From Thermodesulfovibrionales bacterium (GTDB taxonomy: Bacteria; Nitrospirota; Thermodesulfovibrionia; Thermodesulfovibrionales; Dissulfurispiraceae), in contig JAGUWD010000007.1 of assembly GCA_020062545.1 (NCBI GenBank), positions 248,001 through 312,000 of the forward strand: DNA of 64,000 bases, written 5' to 3'. Positions within the stretch are counted from its first letter, which is position 1, and each line of letters starts with the position of its first letter. Below the pieces are notes generated by a model. The model was not told the origin of the DNA, did not search any database, and saw only the letters and a list, made by a program, of their open reading frames with translations. Both the position numbers and the translations under genes were made by a program. Below, in pieces: positions 16,468-24,604 of this stretch.

Positions 16468-16739
16468 GATTTGCCCCTTTTCTTATATAATTTTCTGGTC
16501 TTTTCATCCATGTCCATCGCGGTAATCACTCTTGCAATACCTCTGCCCTTTAATCTGTAAACTGTAAAAAGATATCGTCCGGCTACTGTATATCCAAGCA
16601 TATATCGAGTCCCCTCGCGCTCTTTCCTTATCCATGGCTCATCATCAAATGCTACGTCTTCAACTTCATCCGGCATCACATTGTGCCTTGCAATATGTTC
16701 AATGTTGTTGTCATCCCATTCGAACCATGTTATTTCCAT
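16464..16739 (-). CDS. brnT: BrnT-type ribonuclease toxin
   Basis: A 91-residue toxin of the BrnT family (RelE-like fold, cleaves RNA). The signature FEWDDNNIEHIARHNVMPDEVEDVAF at the start and the central RYMLGYTVAGRYLFTVYRLKG core are present; C-terminal basic residues KTRKLYKKRGK may contact RNA. First gene of its operon, followed by brnA with a four-base overlap. The promoter lies so close to the ATG that the message may be nearly leaderless. Confidence 0.9.
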   Translation of the reverse strand: MEITWFEWDDNNIEHIARHNVMPDEVEDVAFDDEPWIRKEREGTRYMLGYTVAGRYLFTVYRLKGRGIARVITAMDMDEKTRKLYKKRGKS

Positions 16740-16744
16740 ATATT

Positions 16745-16776
16745 ATTATTTAAAAAGATATTGCTTTTGTCAATAT
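16745..16776 (-). promoter_or_regulatory. brnTA promoter with overlapping inverted repeat
   Basis: On the minus strand TTGACA (16774-16769) and AATAAT (16750-16745) are spaced by 18 bases, about six bases before the brnT ATG. The -35 is embedded in ATATTG-N7-CAATAT (16758-16776), a likely operator for the BrnTA complex. Confidence 0.6.
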
Positions 16777-16847
16777 TATTTTTCCTATCTCCTTCCTATT
16801 CCAGAGACACCATACTTTCCATGGTAGCGATAGATATGATTTTTGAA

Positions 16848-16898
16848 ATTTCATTATTTATTAGAAAGTCGGCTTGGAAAAGGCTCGCTGAAGCATTC
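16848..16898 (+). repeat. direct repeat 2, right copy
   Basis: Right-hand copy of the 15718 repeat, ending 48 bases before cmk. It marks the edge of the accessory pocket. Confidence 0.85.
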
Positions 16899-16946
16899 CC
16901 TGCCTTACATAAATCGTTCAATTTAGGTTAGAATATCCTTTATCTT

Positions 16947-17597
16947 ATGGGTAAGGTAATAGCTATAGACGGGCCGTCAGGCGCAGGAAAGAGCACAATA
17001 TCGAGGCTTATTGCCGGGAAACTCGGCTTTCAATTCCTCGACACAGGCGCATTGTATCGTGCTACAGCCCTGCATTTAAGAAGAAAGGCAATAGAGCCTG
17101 AAAGCCATGATATTGAAATCCTTGCTGCACTTAATGGCGTTACCATAAACTTTAAAAATGGCCGTGTCTTCTTAAACGGCGAGGATGTCTCAGAAGAGAT
17201 AAGGACAACCGAGGCAGGCCATTACGCATCTGTGTTTTCTGCAAAAAAGGCTGTGAGGGACTTCCTCCTTCAGATTCAGCGTGATGCTGCTATCGAAAAC
17301 GATATTGTTGCAGAAGGCCGGGATATGACAACTGTTGTATTTCCCTCTGCATGGAAGAAGTTTTTCCTCGATGCCTCCGAGGAAGGAAGGGCAAGAAGGC
17401 GTTATCTTCAGTTAAAGGAAAAAGGCATGGAGATAACAATGGATGAGGCATTGAGGGACGTGCAGGAGAGGGATAAAAGGGACAGCAGCAGGGATCTTGC
17501 TCCGCTTAAAAGAGCTGATGACGCCATTTATATAGATACCACAGATTTGAATCTCGAAGAGGTTCTAAAAAAGGTATTGGAGGCGATAGGCAATTAA
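16947..17597 (+). CDS. cmk: cytidylate kinase
   Basis: A 216-residue NMP kinase phosphorylating CMP and dCMP. P-loop GPSGAGKST at residues 9-17, the CMP-site FLDTGALYRATAL, VAEGRDMTTVVFP and the lid QERDKRDSSRDLAPLK are all present. It heads the unit cmk-plsC-ispH-rpsA-sppA-himD, an order often conserved in related bacteria. Its last codons overlap the likely start of plsC. Confidence 0.97.
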   Translation: MGKVIAIDGPSGAGKSTISRLIAGKLGFQFLDTGALYRATALHLRRKAIEPESHDIEILAALNGVTINFKNGRVFLNGEDVSEEIRTTEAGHYASVFSAKKAVRDFLLQIQRDAAIENDIVAEGRDMTTVVFPSAWKKFFLDASEEGRARRRYLQLKEKGMEITMDEALRDVQERDKRDSSRDLAPLKRADDAIYIDTTDLNLEEVLKKVLEAIGN

Positions 17598-18195
17598 AAT
17601 CCTTCATTTTCTTATCCGGCCTGTAGCCTATCTCTTGTTCAAGGTATTTTTCAGGCTCAAGGTGTATGGCCCGGGATTTATTCCTGAAAAGGGCGGTGTG
17701 ATAATCGCTGCCAATCATGTAAGCTTCCTCGATCCTCCTCTCCTTGGGGTGGCTTTAAAGAGAAGGGCGACCTTTATCGCAAAAAGGTATCTCTTTTCTG
17801 TGCCGTTCATAGGGTATATAGTGAAACTTTATTCTATTCCTGTTGATGCTGGCAGGACTCGGCCTTCAACTATAAAGGAGGCGGTGAAGAGGCTTAAGAT
17901 GGGAGAATTGATCGTTATATTTCCTGAAGGGGGGATAAACCTGAATGGAAGTTTCATAGATGCAAAGAGGGGGGTAGGACTGATTGCTGCTATGAGCGGT
18001 GTCCCCATAGTCCCCGCCTTTATTGACGGTACGCAGAGGGCATTGCCTGTTGGTTCGAAGTTTTTGAGGCCAGCGGAAATAGAGTTGCATTTCGGACATC
18101 CTTTAAAATTAAAAGAAAACGAGGATGCAAAGGAGTTTGAGGAAAGGATATGCAGGGATATAATGGGCAAAATTACAATATTAGGCAATAGGTGA
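17593..18195 (+). CDS. plsC: 1-acylglycerol-3-phosphate acyltransferase, apparent ATT start
   Basis: A 200-residue membrane-associated acyltransferase making phosphatidic acid. Catalytic NHVSFLDP (HX4D) is near residue 38, with FPEGGINLNG and VPAFIDGTQRA following. The N-terminal amphipathic segment KILHFLIRPVAYLLFKVFFRLKV is clearly coding, yet between an in-frame TAG at 17587 and residue 15 there is no ATG, GTG or TTG. GGAGG at 17579-17583 is nine bases before ATT 17593, which overlaps the cmk stop, so I take ATT as the start. A TTG at 17635 would discard the conserved N-terminus. The last codons run into a word repeat. Confidence 0.88.
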   Translation: MKILHFLIRPVAYLLFKVFFRLKVYGPGFIPEKGGVIIAANHVSFLDPPLLGVALKRRATFIAKRYLFSVPFIGYIVKLYSIPVDAGRTRPSTIKEAVKRLKMGELIVIFPEGGINLNGSFIDAKRGVGLIAAMSGVPIVPAFIDGTQRALPVGSKFLRPAEIELHFGHPLKLKENEDAKEFEERICRDIMGKITILGNR

Positions 18196-18270
18196 TAGGT
18201 TATAGGCCATAGGGAAAAATCTGCCTGTTACCCATTGCCTATTGCCTATAGCCTGTTCAATCCTGTATCC
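18183..18270 (+). repeat. word-repeat palindromic element, plsC-ispH gap
   Basis: Several copies of GGCAATAGG/GATAGG/TATAGG (18184-18215) face CCTATTGCCTATAGCC-type copies (18229-18253), making a long imperfect hairpin. The left arm provides the end of plsC and its stop. Same word family as 21915 and the partial arm at 24583. Confidence 0.85.
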
Positions 18271-18287
18271 TATATCTGAAGTGTATT

Positions 18288-19151
18288 ATGGGTACCAGTC
18301 TTAAAATAATTACCGCGAAACGGGCAGGCTTCTGCTTTGGCGTAAAAAGGGCTGTTGACATGGCTTTTGATGCTGCCCATAAAAACGGCAAAAAGTGCTG
18401 TGATGTATATACCCTCGGTCCCATCATCCACAACCCTCAGGTGATAGAGAAACTGAAGTCAGAAGGCGTACAGCCCACAGATGATATAGACAACCCAAAG
18501 ATAAAAACCATTATAATAAGAACTCACGGCGTTCAGCAGGAAGTATCGTACAAACTGTCCCAAAAGGGATATAAAGTGGTGGATGCCACATGTCCCTTTG
18601 TTAAAAAGGCGCAGCAATATGCTAAACTCCTGAAGGAAGATGGCTACCAGGTTATTATCATTGGTGATAAGGATCACCCGGAGGTTAAGGGCTTGATGAG
18701 CTATGCCGGCGAAGATGTGGTTGTTGTTAATAAAGACGACGGCTTGCCTCATCTTAAAAGCAGGGTCGGGTTTGTTGTTCAGACAACGCAGCCTCTGAGC
18801 GTCCTGAAGAAATTTATATCCGAAGCAGTAGAGCATGTAAAGGAATTGAAGGTGTTCAATACCATTTGCAATTCTACTGCCCTGAGGCTTAAAGAGACCA
18901 AGGAAATGGCAGGGAAGGTGGATGTGATGGTCGTTGTGGGTGGCAAAAACAGCGCCAACACAACCCAGCTTGCGCAGTTATGCAATTCCATGTCTATTCC
19001 AGCGTACCATATAGAGACTGCTTTGGAGATAAAGGACGAATGGTTTTCAAATGCAGATAAAGTCGGAATAACTGCAGGGGCATCAACTCCTGATTGGATC
19101 ATAAAAGGTGTGGAAAAAAGAATTAGGGATATAGGAGGAGAGGGATCGTAA
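18288..19151 (+). CDS. ispH: 4-hydroxy-3-methylbut-2-enyl diphosphate reductase
   Basis: A 287-residue iron-sulfur enzyme of the last step of the MEP isoprenoid pathway, giving IPP and DMAPP. The three cluster cysteines are in AGFCFGVKRAV (about residue 17), VDATCPFVKKAQ (about 101) and NTICNSTALR (about 199); the catalytic THGV and TAGASTPDWII motifs are intact. Its stop overlaps the rpsA ATG (TAATG), a coupling also seen in related genomes. Confidence 0.97.
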   Translation: MGTSLKIITAKRAGFCFGVKRAVDMAFDAAHKNGKKCCDVYTLGPIIHNPQVIEKLKSEGVQPTDDIDNPKIKTIIIRTHGVQQEVSYKLSQKGYKVVDATCPFVKKAQQYAKLLKEDGYQVIIIGDKDHPEVKGLMSYAGEDVVVVNKDDGLPHLKSRVGFVVQTTQPLSVLKKFISEAVEHVKELKVFNTICNSTALRLKETKEMAGKVDVMVVVGGKNSANTTQLAQLCNSMSIPAYHIETALEIKDEWFSNADKVGITAGASTPDWIIKGVEKRIRDIGGEGS

Positions 19152-20764
19152 TGGAAACGCAGACAAAGGAAGAAACAAAAGACCTCGAGAAGCTCTATGC
19201 CGAAACGCTGCATAAAGTAGAGAGAGGAGGCATCACAAAGGGCAAAATTATTGCGGTGAAGAGCGATGTCGTGGTGGTGGATGTAGGGTACAAGTCAGAG
19301 GGGATAATCCCTGTTGCCGAGTTTACCGAAGATGAGCTTTCGAACCTAAAAGAGGGCGATAACGTAGAGGTATTTGTAGAAAGGATAAATGACCAGGAAG
19401 GTGTTGTAATTCTTTCCAGGGACAGGGCATCAAAGATAAGGACATGGGAGATGTTGACCGAGGCGCACAGCAGCAATGTCAGAGTGGAAGGAAGAGTGGT
19501 TGGTAAGACAAAAGGTGGGTTGTTTGTTGACATAAAGGGGATAAAGGCATTTCTTCCGTCTTCTCAGATAGATATCAAGGCGGTTAAGGACATGGATTCT
19601 TATATAGGACAAACCATGGCCGTGAGAATACTCAAGATAACGCCGTATAGGGGGTATTCCAACGCTCTCGGTAATCAGGCATCGGTGATTGTATCCAGGA
19701 GGGCTGTGATGGAGGAAGAGAGGCATGTAAGAAAGGAAGAGACGCTCAAACTGTTGAAAGAGGGTGCTCTACTGAAAGGCATTGTGAAAAATATTACCGA
19801 TTATGGCGTATTTGTCGACCTCGGCGGTATAGACGGCCTTCTTCATATATCGGATATATCATGGAGAAGGGTTAATCACCCTTCGGAATTCTTTTCTGTA
19901 GGCGACGAGAAGGAATTCATCGTGCTTAAATACGATGAGGATACGGAGAAGGTTACACTCGGGTACAAGCAGAAAAAGCCTGATCCGTGGATTTCTGTGG
20001 AAGATAAGTATAAAGCCGGGATGAAGCTCAAAGGGAAGGTTGTAAGCATAACGGATTATGGTGTTTTTGTTGAGATAGAGGAAGGACTCGAAGGCCTTAT
20101 CCATGTATCGGAACTGGATTGGACACCCAGGCCAAAGCATCCTTCAAAATATGTCTCTGTCGGAGATGAGGTAGAGGCAGCAGTTATCAATGTCAATAAG
20201 GACGAGAGAAAATTATCCCTTACCATCAAGCAGTTGAAGCCCAGGCCGTGGGACCTCGTAGGCCAGAATTACAAGGTCGGACAGAAAATAACAGGAAAGG
20301 TAAAGACTGTCACCGATTTCGGTGCTTTTGTGAGGCTCCCGGAGGGTGTTGATGGGCTTGTACATATTTCGGATCTTTCATGGATAAAGCACATAAAACA
20401 CCCGTCAGAGGTATTGAAAAAGGGCCAGAAGATCGATGCTGTCATCCTTAGCCTTGAACCTGATAAGGAAAGGATGGCACTTGGAGTAAAACAGCTGACT
20501 CCTGACCCATGGCAAAGCGAAATCCCGGCAAAATTCAGGCTTGGGGATGAGTTCAAGGGAAGGGTATTAAGAATTACTGACTTCGGGATTTTTGTAGAGC
20601 TTGAAGGAGGAGTGGAAGGACTCGTTTATTCGTCAGAAGTTGATGCCTCCATGGAAATTAAAGAGGGCGATGAAATATGGGTGAGGATTATAAAGGTGAA
20701 TGTGGAGGAAAGAAAAATAGGTCTCAGCATGAAGAACCTGAAAAATGCGGCAGTGGAGCGATGA
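19151..20764 (+). CDS. rpsA: 30S ribosomal protein S1
   Basis: A 537-residue protein with six S1 RNA-binding domains. The first two (about residues 20-90 and 105-170) are divergent, as is usual for the ribosome-binding half; domains three to six carry the clear KG-x-V-x-x-ITDYGVFVDL...GLLHISD pattern (starting near residues 216, 301, 388 and 474). It binds mRNA and helps initiation on structured or weak-SD leaders. Overlaps sppA by four bases. Confidence 0.96.
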   Translation: METQTKEETKDLEKLYAETLHKVERGGITKGKIIAVKSDVVVVDVGYKSEGIIPVAEFTEDELSNLKEGDNVEVFVERINDQEGVVILSRDRASKIRTWEMLTEAHSSNVRVEGRVVGKTKGGLFVDIKGIKAFLPSSQIDIKAVKDMDSYIGQTMAVRILKITPYRGYSNALGNQASVIVSRRAVMEEERHVRKEETLKLLKEGALLKGIVKNITDYGVFVDLGGIDGLLHISDISWRRVNHPSEFFSVGDEKEFIVLKYDEDTEKVTLGYKQKKPDPWISVEDKYKAGMKLKGKVVSITDYGVFVEIEEGLEGLIHVSELDWTPRPKHPSKYVSVGDEVEAAVINVNKDERKLSLTIKQLKPRPWDLVGQNYKVGQKITGKVKTVTDFGAFVRLPEGVDGLVHISDLSWIKHIKHPSEVLKKGQKIDAVILSLEPDKERMALGVKQLTPDPWQSEIPAKFRLGDEFKGRVLRITDFGIFVELEGGVEGLVYSSEVDASMEIKEGDEIWVRIIKVNVEERKIGLSMKNLKNAAVER

Positions 20765-21624
20765 GTAATATGAAGGTTAAGAAGACCTGCATTTTCATAA
20801 TACTATTTCTGGTGATTCTTATAGCCATCAGCGCCCTCTTTACATTTTTCCAGAAAGAGATCCCGCTGAAAGAAAAAGTGGCGCTGGTTAATGTTGAGGG
20901 GCCTATACTCCAGGCAAAGCACACTGTGGATGAAATCAAGGACTATGTAAAGGACAAATCCATAAAGGCCATAGTACTGAGGGTTGACAGCCCTGGGGGA
21001 GGCGTTGTCCCTTCTCAGGAGATATACGAAGAGGTTAGGAAGGCTGCTGCCCAGAAAAAGGTCATCGTATCCATGGGCTCTGTTGCAGCCTCGGGAGGCT
21101 ACTACATATCGGCCCCTGCGAGCAGGATTATCGCAAATCCGGGCACTATAACAGGCTCTATAGGTGTAATCATGGAGGTTCCGAACATTAAGGGTCTTAT
21201 GGATAAGATAGGCGTAAAAACAGAGGTTATAAAGAGCGGCAAGCATAAGGATATAGCATCCATGTTCAGGGGAATAGGAAGCGAAGAAAGGGAGATCATT
21301 CAGGGAGTGATGGATGATGTGCATGAGCAGTTTATTAAAGCCGTATCAGACGGAAGGAGAATCCCTGTCGAGGATGTAAGGAAGATAGCAGATGGGAGGA
21401 TATTCTCAGGGAATCAGGCAGCAAAGATCGGCCTTGTGGATGAGATTGGAGACCTTGAATATGCAATCAAGGCAGCAGCAAAAATGGCCGGCATAAAGGG
21501 AGAACCTGATGTGGTAACAAAGAAGGAAAAGTCTCCTCTTTTAGAATTGCTTAATGGAAAAATTTCTGAAAGTGTTTCGAAGATTGTTCCTAAGATAGAA
21601 TTGAAATATATGTATATGCCATAG
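20761..21624 (+). CDS. sppA: signal peptide peptidase SppA, 36K type
   Basis: A 287-residue membrane-anchored serine protease degrading cleaved signal peptides. One N-terminal transmembrane helix (CIFIILFLVILIAISALFTF, about 9-28) is followed by the peptidase S49 domain: RVDSPGGGVVPSQEI, catalytic serine in GSVAASGGYYISA, and TGSIGVIMEVPNIKGL; the catalytic lysine is expected in the latter half of the domain. Single-domain length is normal for the short form. The ATG at 20761 overlaps the rpsA stop (ATGA). Confidence 0.94.
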   Translation: MSNMKVKKTCIFIILFLVILIAISALFTFFQKEIPLKEKVALVNVEGPILQAKHTVDEIKDYVKDKSIKAIVLRVDSPGGGVVPSQEIYEEVRKAAAQKKVIVSMGSVAASGGYYISAPASRIIANPGTITGSIGVIMEVPNIKGLMDKIGVKTEVIKSGKHKDIASMFRGIGSEEREIIQGVMDDVHEQFIKAVSDGRRIPVEDVRKIADGRIFSGNQAAKIGLVDEIGDLEYAIKAAAKMAGIKGEPDVVTKKEKSPLLELLNGKISESVSKIVPKIELKYMYMP

Positions 21625-21634
21625 GAGGTATTTT

Positions 21635-21916
21635 ATGACGAGATCGGTTTTAATAGAGAAGGTGACGGAAAAGCTGGAAGGGCTGACCAAGAAACAGGTG
21701 GAGACAATTATTAATACAATCTTTGACGGGATGAAGGATGCACTTGCACGGGGAGAAAAGATAGAGATAAGAGGTTTTGGGAACTTCAGGCTTAAACAGA
21801 GGAATGCAAAGATAGCACGTAATCCGAGGACCGGAGAAAAGGTTCAGGTGCCTGCCAAGCGGGTGATGCACTTCAAGGTCGGCAAGCCGTTCCATAATGC
21901 ACTCAATAAAGCATAA
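21635..21916 (+). CDS. himD: integration host factor / HU-type DNA-binding protein
   Basis: A 93-residue member of the HU/IHF family that bends DNA. The IRGFGNFRLKQRNAKIARNPRTGEKVQVPAKR arm carries the DNA-intercalating Pro in RNPRTGE. The VLIEKVTEKLEGLTKKQVETIIN start resembles IHF-beta, and its position after rpsA and sppA is the usual himD location. AGGAGG precedes ATG. HU cannot be fully ruled out. Confidence 0.93.
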   Translation: MTRSVLIEKVTEKLEGLTKKQVETIINTIFDGMKDALARGEKIEIRGFGNFRLKQRNAKIARNPRTGEKVQVPAKRVMHFKVGKPFHNALNKA

Positions 21917-21960
21917 GGCAATAGGCTGTAGGCAAGAGGCTATAGCCTATTGCCTGCCTT
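21915..21960 (+). repeat. word-repeat palindromic element, himD-Rieske gap
   Basis: GGCAATAGGCTGTAGGCAAGAGGC faces TATAGCCTATTGCCTGCC, giving a compact hairpin that occupies nearly the whole gap and ends four bases before the Rieske ATG. It seems to have displaced any Shine-Dalgarno site for that gene. Confidence 0.85.
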
Positions 21961-21964
21961 TAAC

Positions 21965-22408
21965 ATGAAAAGAAGGGATTTTCTAAAGAGGGCAATAAAG
22001 GTTTTCTTCTCGATCCTTGCTGTTTCCATTTTATCTGTTCTTGCCTATATATATCCATCAAATATTAAAAAGAGAAAACTCCATTATATGTACCTCATGG
22101 ATGAGGATGATCTGCCGAGGAAGGGTGTAAGGAAAATAGAATTTGAATATAAGCTTGAAGACAGGACAATCACCAATCGGGTTTTTGTTGTTGCCGGCAA
22201 TGACGTATTGACTGCGTTTTCACCGGTATGCACTCATTTAGGATGCCTGGTGAACTGGGATAACAATAAAAAGGAATTTCTCTGTCCGTGTCACGGCGGC
22301 AAGTATAATATGAACGGCGAAGTGATTGCAGGGCCTCCTCCAAAGCCTTTGACGAGACTGCCGTTGGAGATCAAAGACGGAAAAGTTTATGTAGGCATTA
22401 AGATATAA
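21965..22408 (+). CDS. petC: Rieske 2Fe-2S protein of a cytochrome bc complex
   Basis: A 147-residue membrane-anchored iron-sulfur subunit that passes quinol electrons to a c-type cytochrome. N-terminal KRRDFLKR is a twin-arginine signal, followed by a transmembrane anchor (VFFSILAVSILSVLAYIY). The cluster ligands are in CTHLGC and CPCHGG. Length is short, as in minimal bacterial Rieske proteins. ATG 21965 has no visible ribosome site because a word repeat abuts it. Operon with the split cytochrome b genes; the acceptor cytochrome is not adjacent. Confidence 0.93.
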   Translation: MKRRDFLKRAIKVFFSILAVSILSVLAYIYPSNIKKRKLHYMYLMDEDDLPRKGVRKIEFEYKLEDRTITNRVFVVAGNDVLTAFSPVCTHLGCLVNWDNNKKEFLCPCHGGKYNMNGEVIAGPPPKPLTRLPLEIKDGKVYVGIKI

Positions 22409-22419
22409 GGCCGAGCTTT

Positions 22420-22481
22420 TATATATGTCGGGCATGGCTCAAAGATGCCTCTTTTCTCCGCATCTGACATATATTTTTTTT
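22420..22481 (+). terminator. attenuator-like hairpin between Rieske and cytochrome b
   Basis: ATATATGTC (22421-22429) pairs with GACATATAT (22466-22474) around an inner GGCAT/ATGCC stem and is followed by seven T residues. It looks like a terminator inside the operon, six bases before the cyt b ATG, so it may set the ratio of Rieske to cyt b message. Confidence 0.65.
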
Positions 22482-22486
22482 GCACT

Positions 22487-23134
22487 ATGGGTAAAATTTT
22501 CGATTGGATAGACAGCCGTTTCGGCGTGAAGGAGCCTCACAAGAGGTTTATGCAGAGGCCTGTGCCTTCAAATGTCAATTACTCCTACTGCCTCGGAGGC
22601 ATGGCATTCACGTATTTTTTGATGCTTGCATTTACAGGCCTATTGCTGTCCATATATTATGTACCTTCTGAAAAAGAGGCATTCAAGAGCGTGGTGGCTA
22701 TTACAAATGAAGTTACTCTCGGATGGCTTGTGAGAAGTCTCCATAAGTGGTCTGCAAATCTCTTTATCATTTTCACAATCCTTCATACCATCAGGGTCTT
22801 TGTGTATAAGGCATACAGACCTCCGAGGGAATTAAACTGGATGGCGGGTGTTTTGGGTTTTGTAATAGCAATGGCATCGGGCTTTACAGGCTATCTATTG
22901 CCGTGGGACCAGAAGGCATACTGGGCAACAGAGGTCGGTACATCAATGTTCGGGACAGTGCCTTTGATAGGCGACTATCTGATGTATGCTGTAAGGGGCG
23001 GGCTGGACATCAACGGCACAACACTCATAAGGTTTTACAGTTTTCATGTGCTCTATTTGCCTGTCTCAATGGCGGTGATTCTCTGGGCGCACTTTCATAT
23101 GGTTAAAAAACAGGGTATAGCTGGAGGACTCTGA
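22487..23134 (+). CDS. petB: cytochrome b6-like subunit (N-terminal cyt b)
   Basis: A 215-residue membrane protein with four helices holding two b hemes. The ligands are H-x13-H in SLHKWSANLFIIFTILHTIR and H-x14-H in FYSFHVLYLPVSMAVILWAH; the 14-residue spacing is that of the b6 type, which fits the separate petD-like gene. PWDQKAYWATEVG is the conserved Qo-site cd1 segment. Start at ATG 22487; upstream in-frame codons lie in the hairpin. Confidence 0.93.
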   Translation: MGKIFDWIDSRFGVKEPHKRFMQRPVPSNVNYSYCLGGMAFTYFLMLAFTGLLLSIYYVPSEKEAFKSVVAITNEVTLGWLVRSLHKWSANLFIIFTILHTIRVFVYKAYRPPRELNWMAGVLGFVIAMASGFTGYLLPWDQKAYWATEVGTSMFGTVPLIGDYLMYAVRGGLDINGTTLIRFYSFHVLYLPVSMAVILWAHFHMVKKQGIAGGL

Positions 23135-23141
23135 GAAATTC

Positions 23142-23173
23142 AGTGGAGTGATGGAGTATCGGGAGTAATGGGG
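23142..23173 (+). repeat. single-arm GGAGTnATGG word repeat
   Basis: Three to four near copies of the word TGGAGTGATGG between petB and petD; the last copy contributes the petD start codon and its upstream region. A similar array (GAGTAATGGAGCATTGGA) precedes purE near 61780. Confidence 0.65.
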
Positions 23174-23599
23174 GAACAGAAAAAAGATAAGAAATTCCAA
23201 TCTGATTATCTTTTAGAGATGATCAGGAAAAAAGATAAGAAATTCTATCCTGATTATCTTTCGGAAATAATTTTTGCCATACTTATCTCCGTAGAGATCC
23301 TGATAATTTTAGCACTGCTTTATTATCCCTCCATCGGAAGACAGATAGACTTTACAAGGCCTTTTCAGCCAAAACCCGAATGGTATTTCCTCTGGCTCTA
23401 CCAGCTTGTGAAGTATTTTCCGGGCAAGAGCGCATTTATAGGCACGGTGGCGATTCCGGTAGTTTCAGTGCTTTTGCTGCTATTGATTCCATATATTGAT
23501 AGGGGTAGAAATGGAAGATTAAAGGCAATCGCAGCGGGGAGCATTCTCTTGCTTATGTTTTTTATACTTACACTGCTCAGTGTGCTGCAGTCATATTGA
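23168..23599 (+). CDS. petD: cytochrome b subunit IV-like (C-terminal cyt b), with duplicated N-terminus
   Basis: A 143-residue membrane protein with three helices corresponding to the C-terminal half of cytochrome b. The Qo-site PEWYFLW motif is intact. Its cytosolic N-terminus contains a tandem 16-residue duplication (KKDKKFQSDYLLEMIR then KKDKKFYPDYLSEII) encoded by a 48-bp direct repeat. Start ATG 23168 lies in a word repeat. Functions with the Rieske and PetB-like proteins as a menaquinol-oxidising complex. Confidence 0.92.
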   Translation: MGEQKKDKKFQSDYLLEMIRKKDKKFYPDYLSEIIFAILISVEILIILALLYYPSIGRQIDFTRPFQPKPEWYFLWLYQLVKYFPGKSAFIGTVAIPVVSVLLLLLIPYIDRGRNGRLKAIAAGSILLLMFFILTLLSVLQSY

Positions 23600-23632
23600 C
23601 AACCAGCCGAATAAACCCTTATCATCCTCTGT

Positions 23633-24592
23633 ATGTCCGTTTCGCTTCTTAATATAAACAACCTCTCTGTATCATTCAAAACAGACAAAGGCCTCATCAA
23701 GGTTGTGTCTAACCTTTTTTTTGACATTAAAAAGGCAGAGGTCTTCGGCCTTGTTGGAGAAAGCGGATGCGGTAAGAGCCTTACTGCCTTGTCTATTTTG
23801 CGCATCCTTCCGAACAATGCATCAGCAGAGGGAGAGATTATTTTTGATAATAAAAACCTTTTGACGCTCGATGAAAATGAAATGCGCCGGATAAGGGGTA
23901 AAGATATATCAATGATCTTTCAGGAGCCCATGACATCCCTGAATCCTGTTCTTACGATAGGCTATCAGATAGCAGAGGCATTGGTTACGCATTTTGGAAT
24001 ATCAAAAAAAGAAGCAATGGACAGGACTGTGGAATTGCTGAAGGCTGTTAAAATACCATCTCCTGAATTAAGGATAAAGGACTATCCACATCAGATGTCA
24101 GGCGGAATGAGACAGAGGGTGATGATAGCAATGGCAATTGCATGCAATCCGTCTCTTTTAATTGCTGACGAGCCGACAACCGCCCTCGATGTCACAATAC
24201 AGGCGCAGATACTTGAGCTTCTTCAGGGATTGAGAAAAGAAAGAGATATGGCTATACTGCTCATAACCCATGACCTGAGCATTATCTCGGAGCAGGCAGA
24301 CAGGGTTGCCATAATGTATGCAGGAAGGATTATGGAGCTTGCAGATGTTGATGAGCTTTTCAAAAGCCCGCTTCATCCATACACACATGGCCTGTTGGAA
24401 TCCCTGCCAGTGGCCAAAGGAGTTGCATTAAAGCCGATTAGCGGTTTTGTTCCAACCCCTGAAAAATTTCCGGCAGGATGCAAGTTTTCTGATAGATGTT
24501 ATCTTTCATCTGATGAATGCAGAAGGTCTGAACCGGAGTTGGTGGAAATCTCTGAAAATCATTTTGTCAGGTGTATAAAAATCAGGCAATAG
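23633..24592 (+). CDS. dppD: oligo/dipeptide ABC transporter ATPase (OppD/DppD)
   Basis: A 319-residue ATPase with Walker A GESGCGKS (about 43), signature MSGGMRQRV (about 153), Walker [13 protein letters not shown] and the H-loop LLITHDLS. The C-terminal oligopeptide domain with cysteines [14 protein letters not shown] is typical for this family and may bind a cluster. The start is GTATGTCC with no clear ribosome site. Its stop codon is provided by a partial word repeat. Permease and binding-protein genes are not in the window. Confidence 0.93.
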   Translation: MSVSLLNINNLSVSFKTDKGLIKVVSNLFFDIKKAEVFGLVGESGCGKSLTALSILRILPNNASAEGEIIFDNKNLLTLDENEMRRIRGKDISMIFQEPMTSLNPVLTIGYQIAEALVTHFGISKKEAMDRTVELLKAVKIPSPELRIKDYPHQMSGGMRQRVMIAMAIACNPSLLIADEPTTALDVTIQAQILELLQGLRKERDMAILLITHDLSIISEQADRVAIMYAGRIMELADVDELFKSPLHPYTHGLLESLPVAKGVALKPISGFVPTPEKFPAGCKFSDRCYLSSDECRRSEPELVEISENHFVRCIKIRQ

Positions 24593-24604
24593 GCGATAGA
24601 TATT

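Noticed and set aside
13636-16946. prophage or integrated plasmid remnant
   Set aside because: No integrase, transposase, structural or replication gene; only toxin-antitoxin and nuclease genes, so I call it an accessory pocket.
17635-17637. TTG as plsC start
   Set aside because: Would remove the conserved N-terminal amphipathic segment and has no ribosome site, whereas ATT 17593 has GGAGG.
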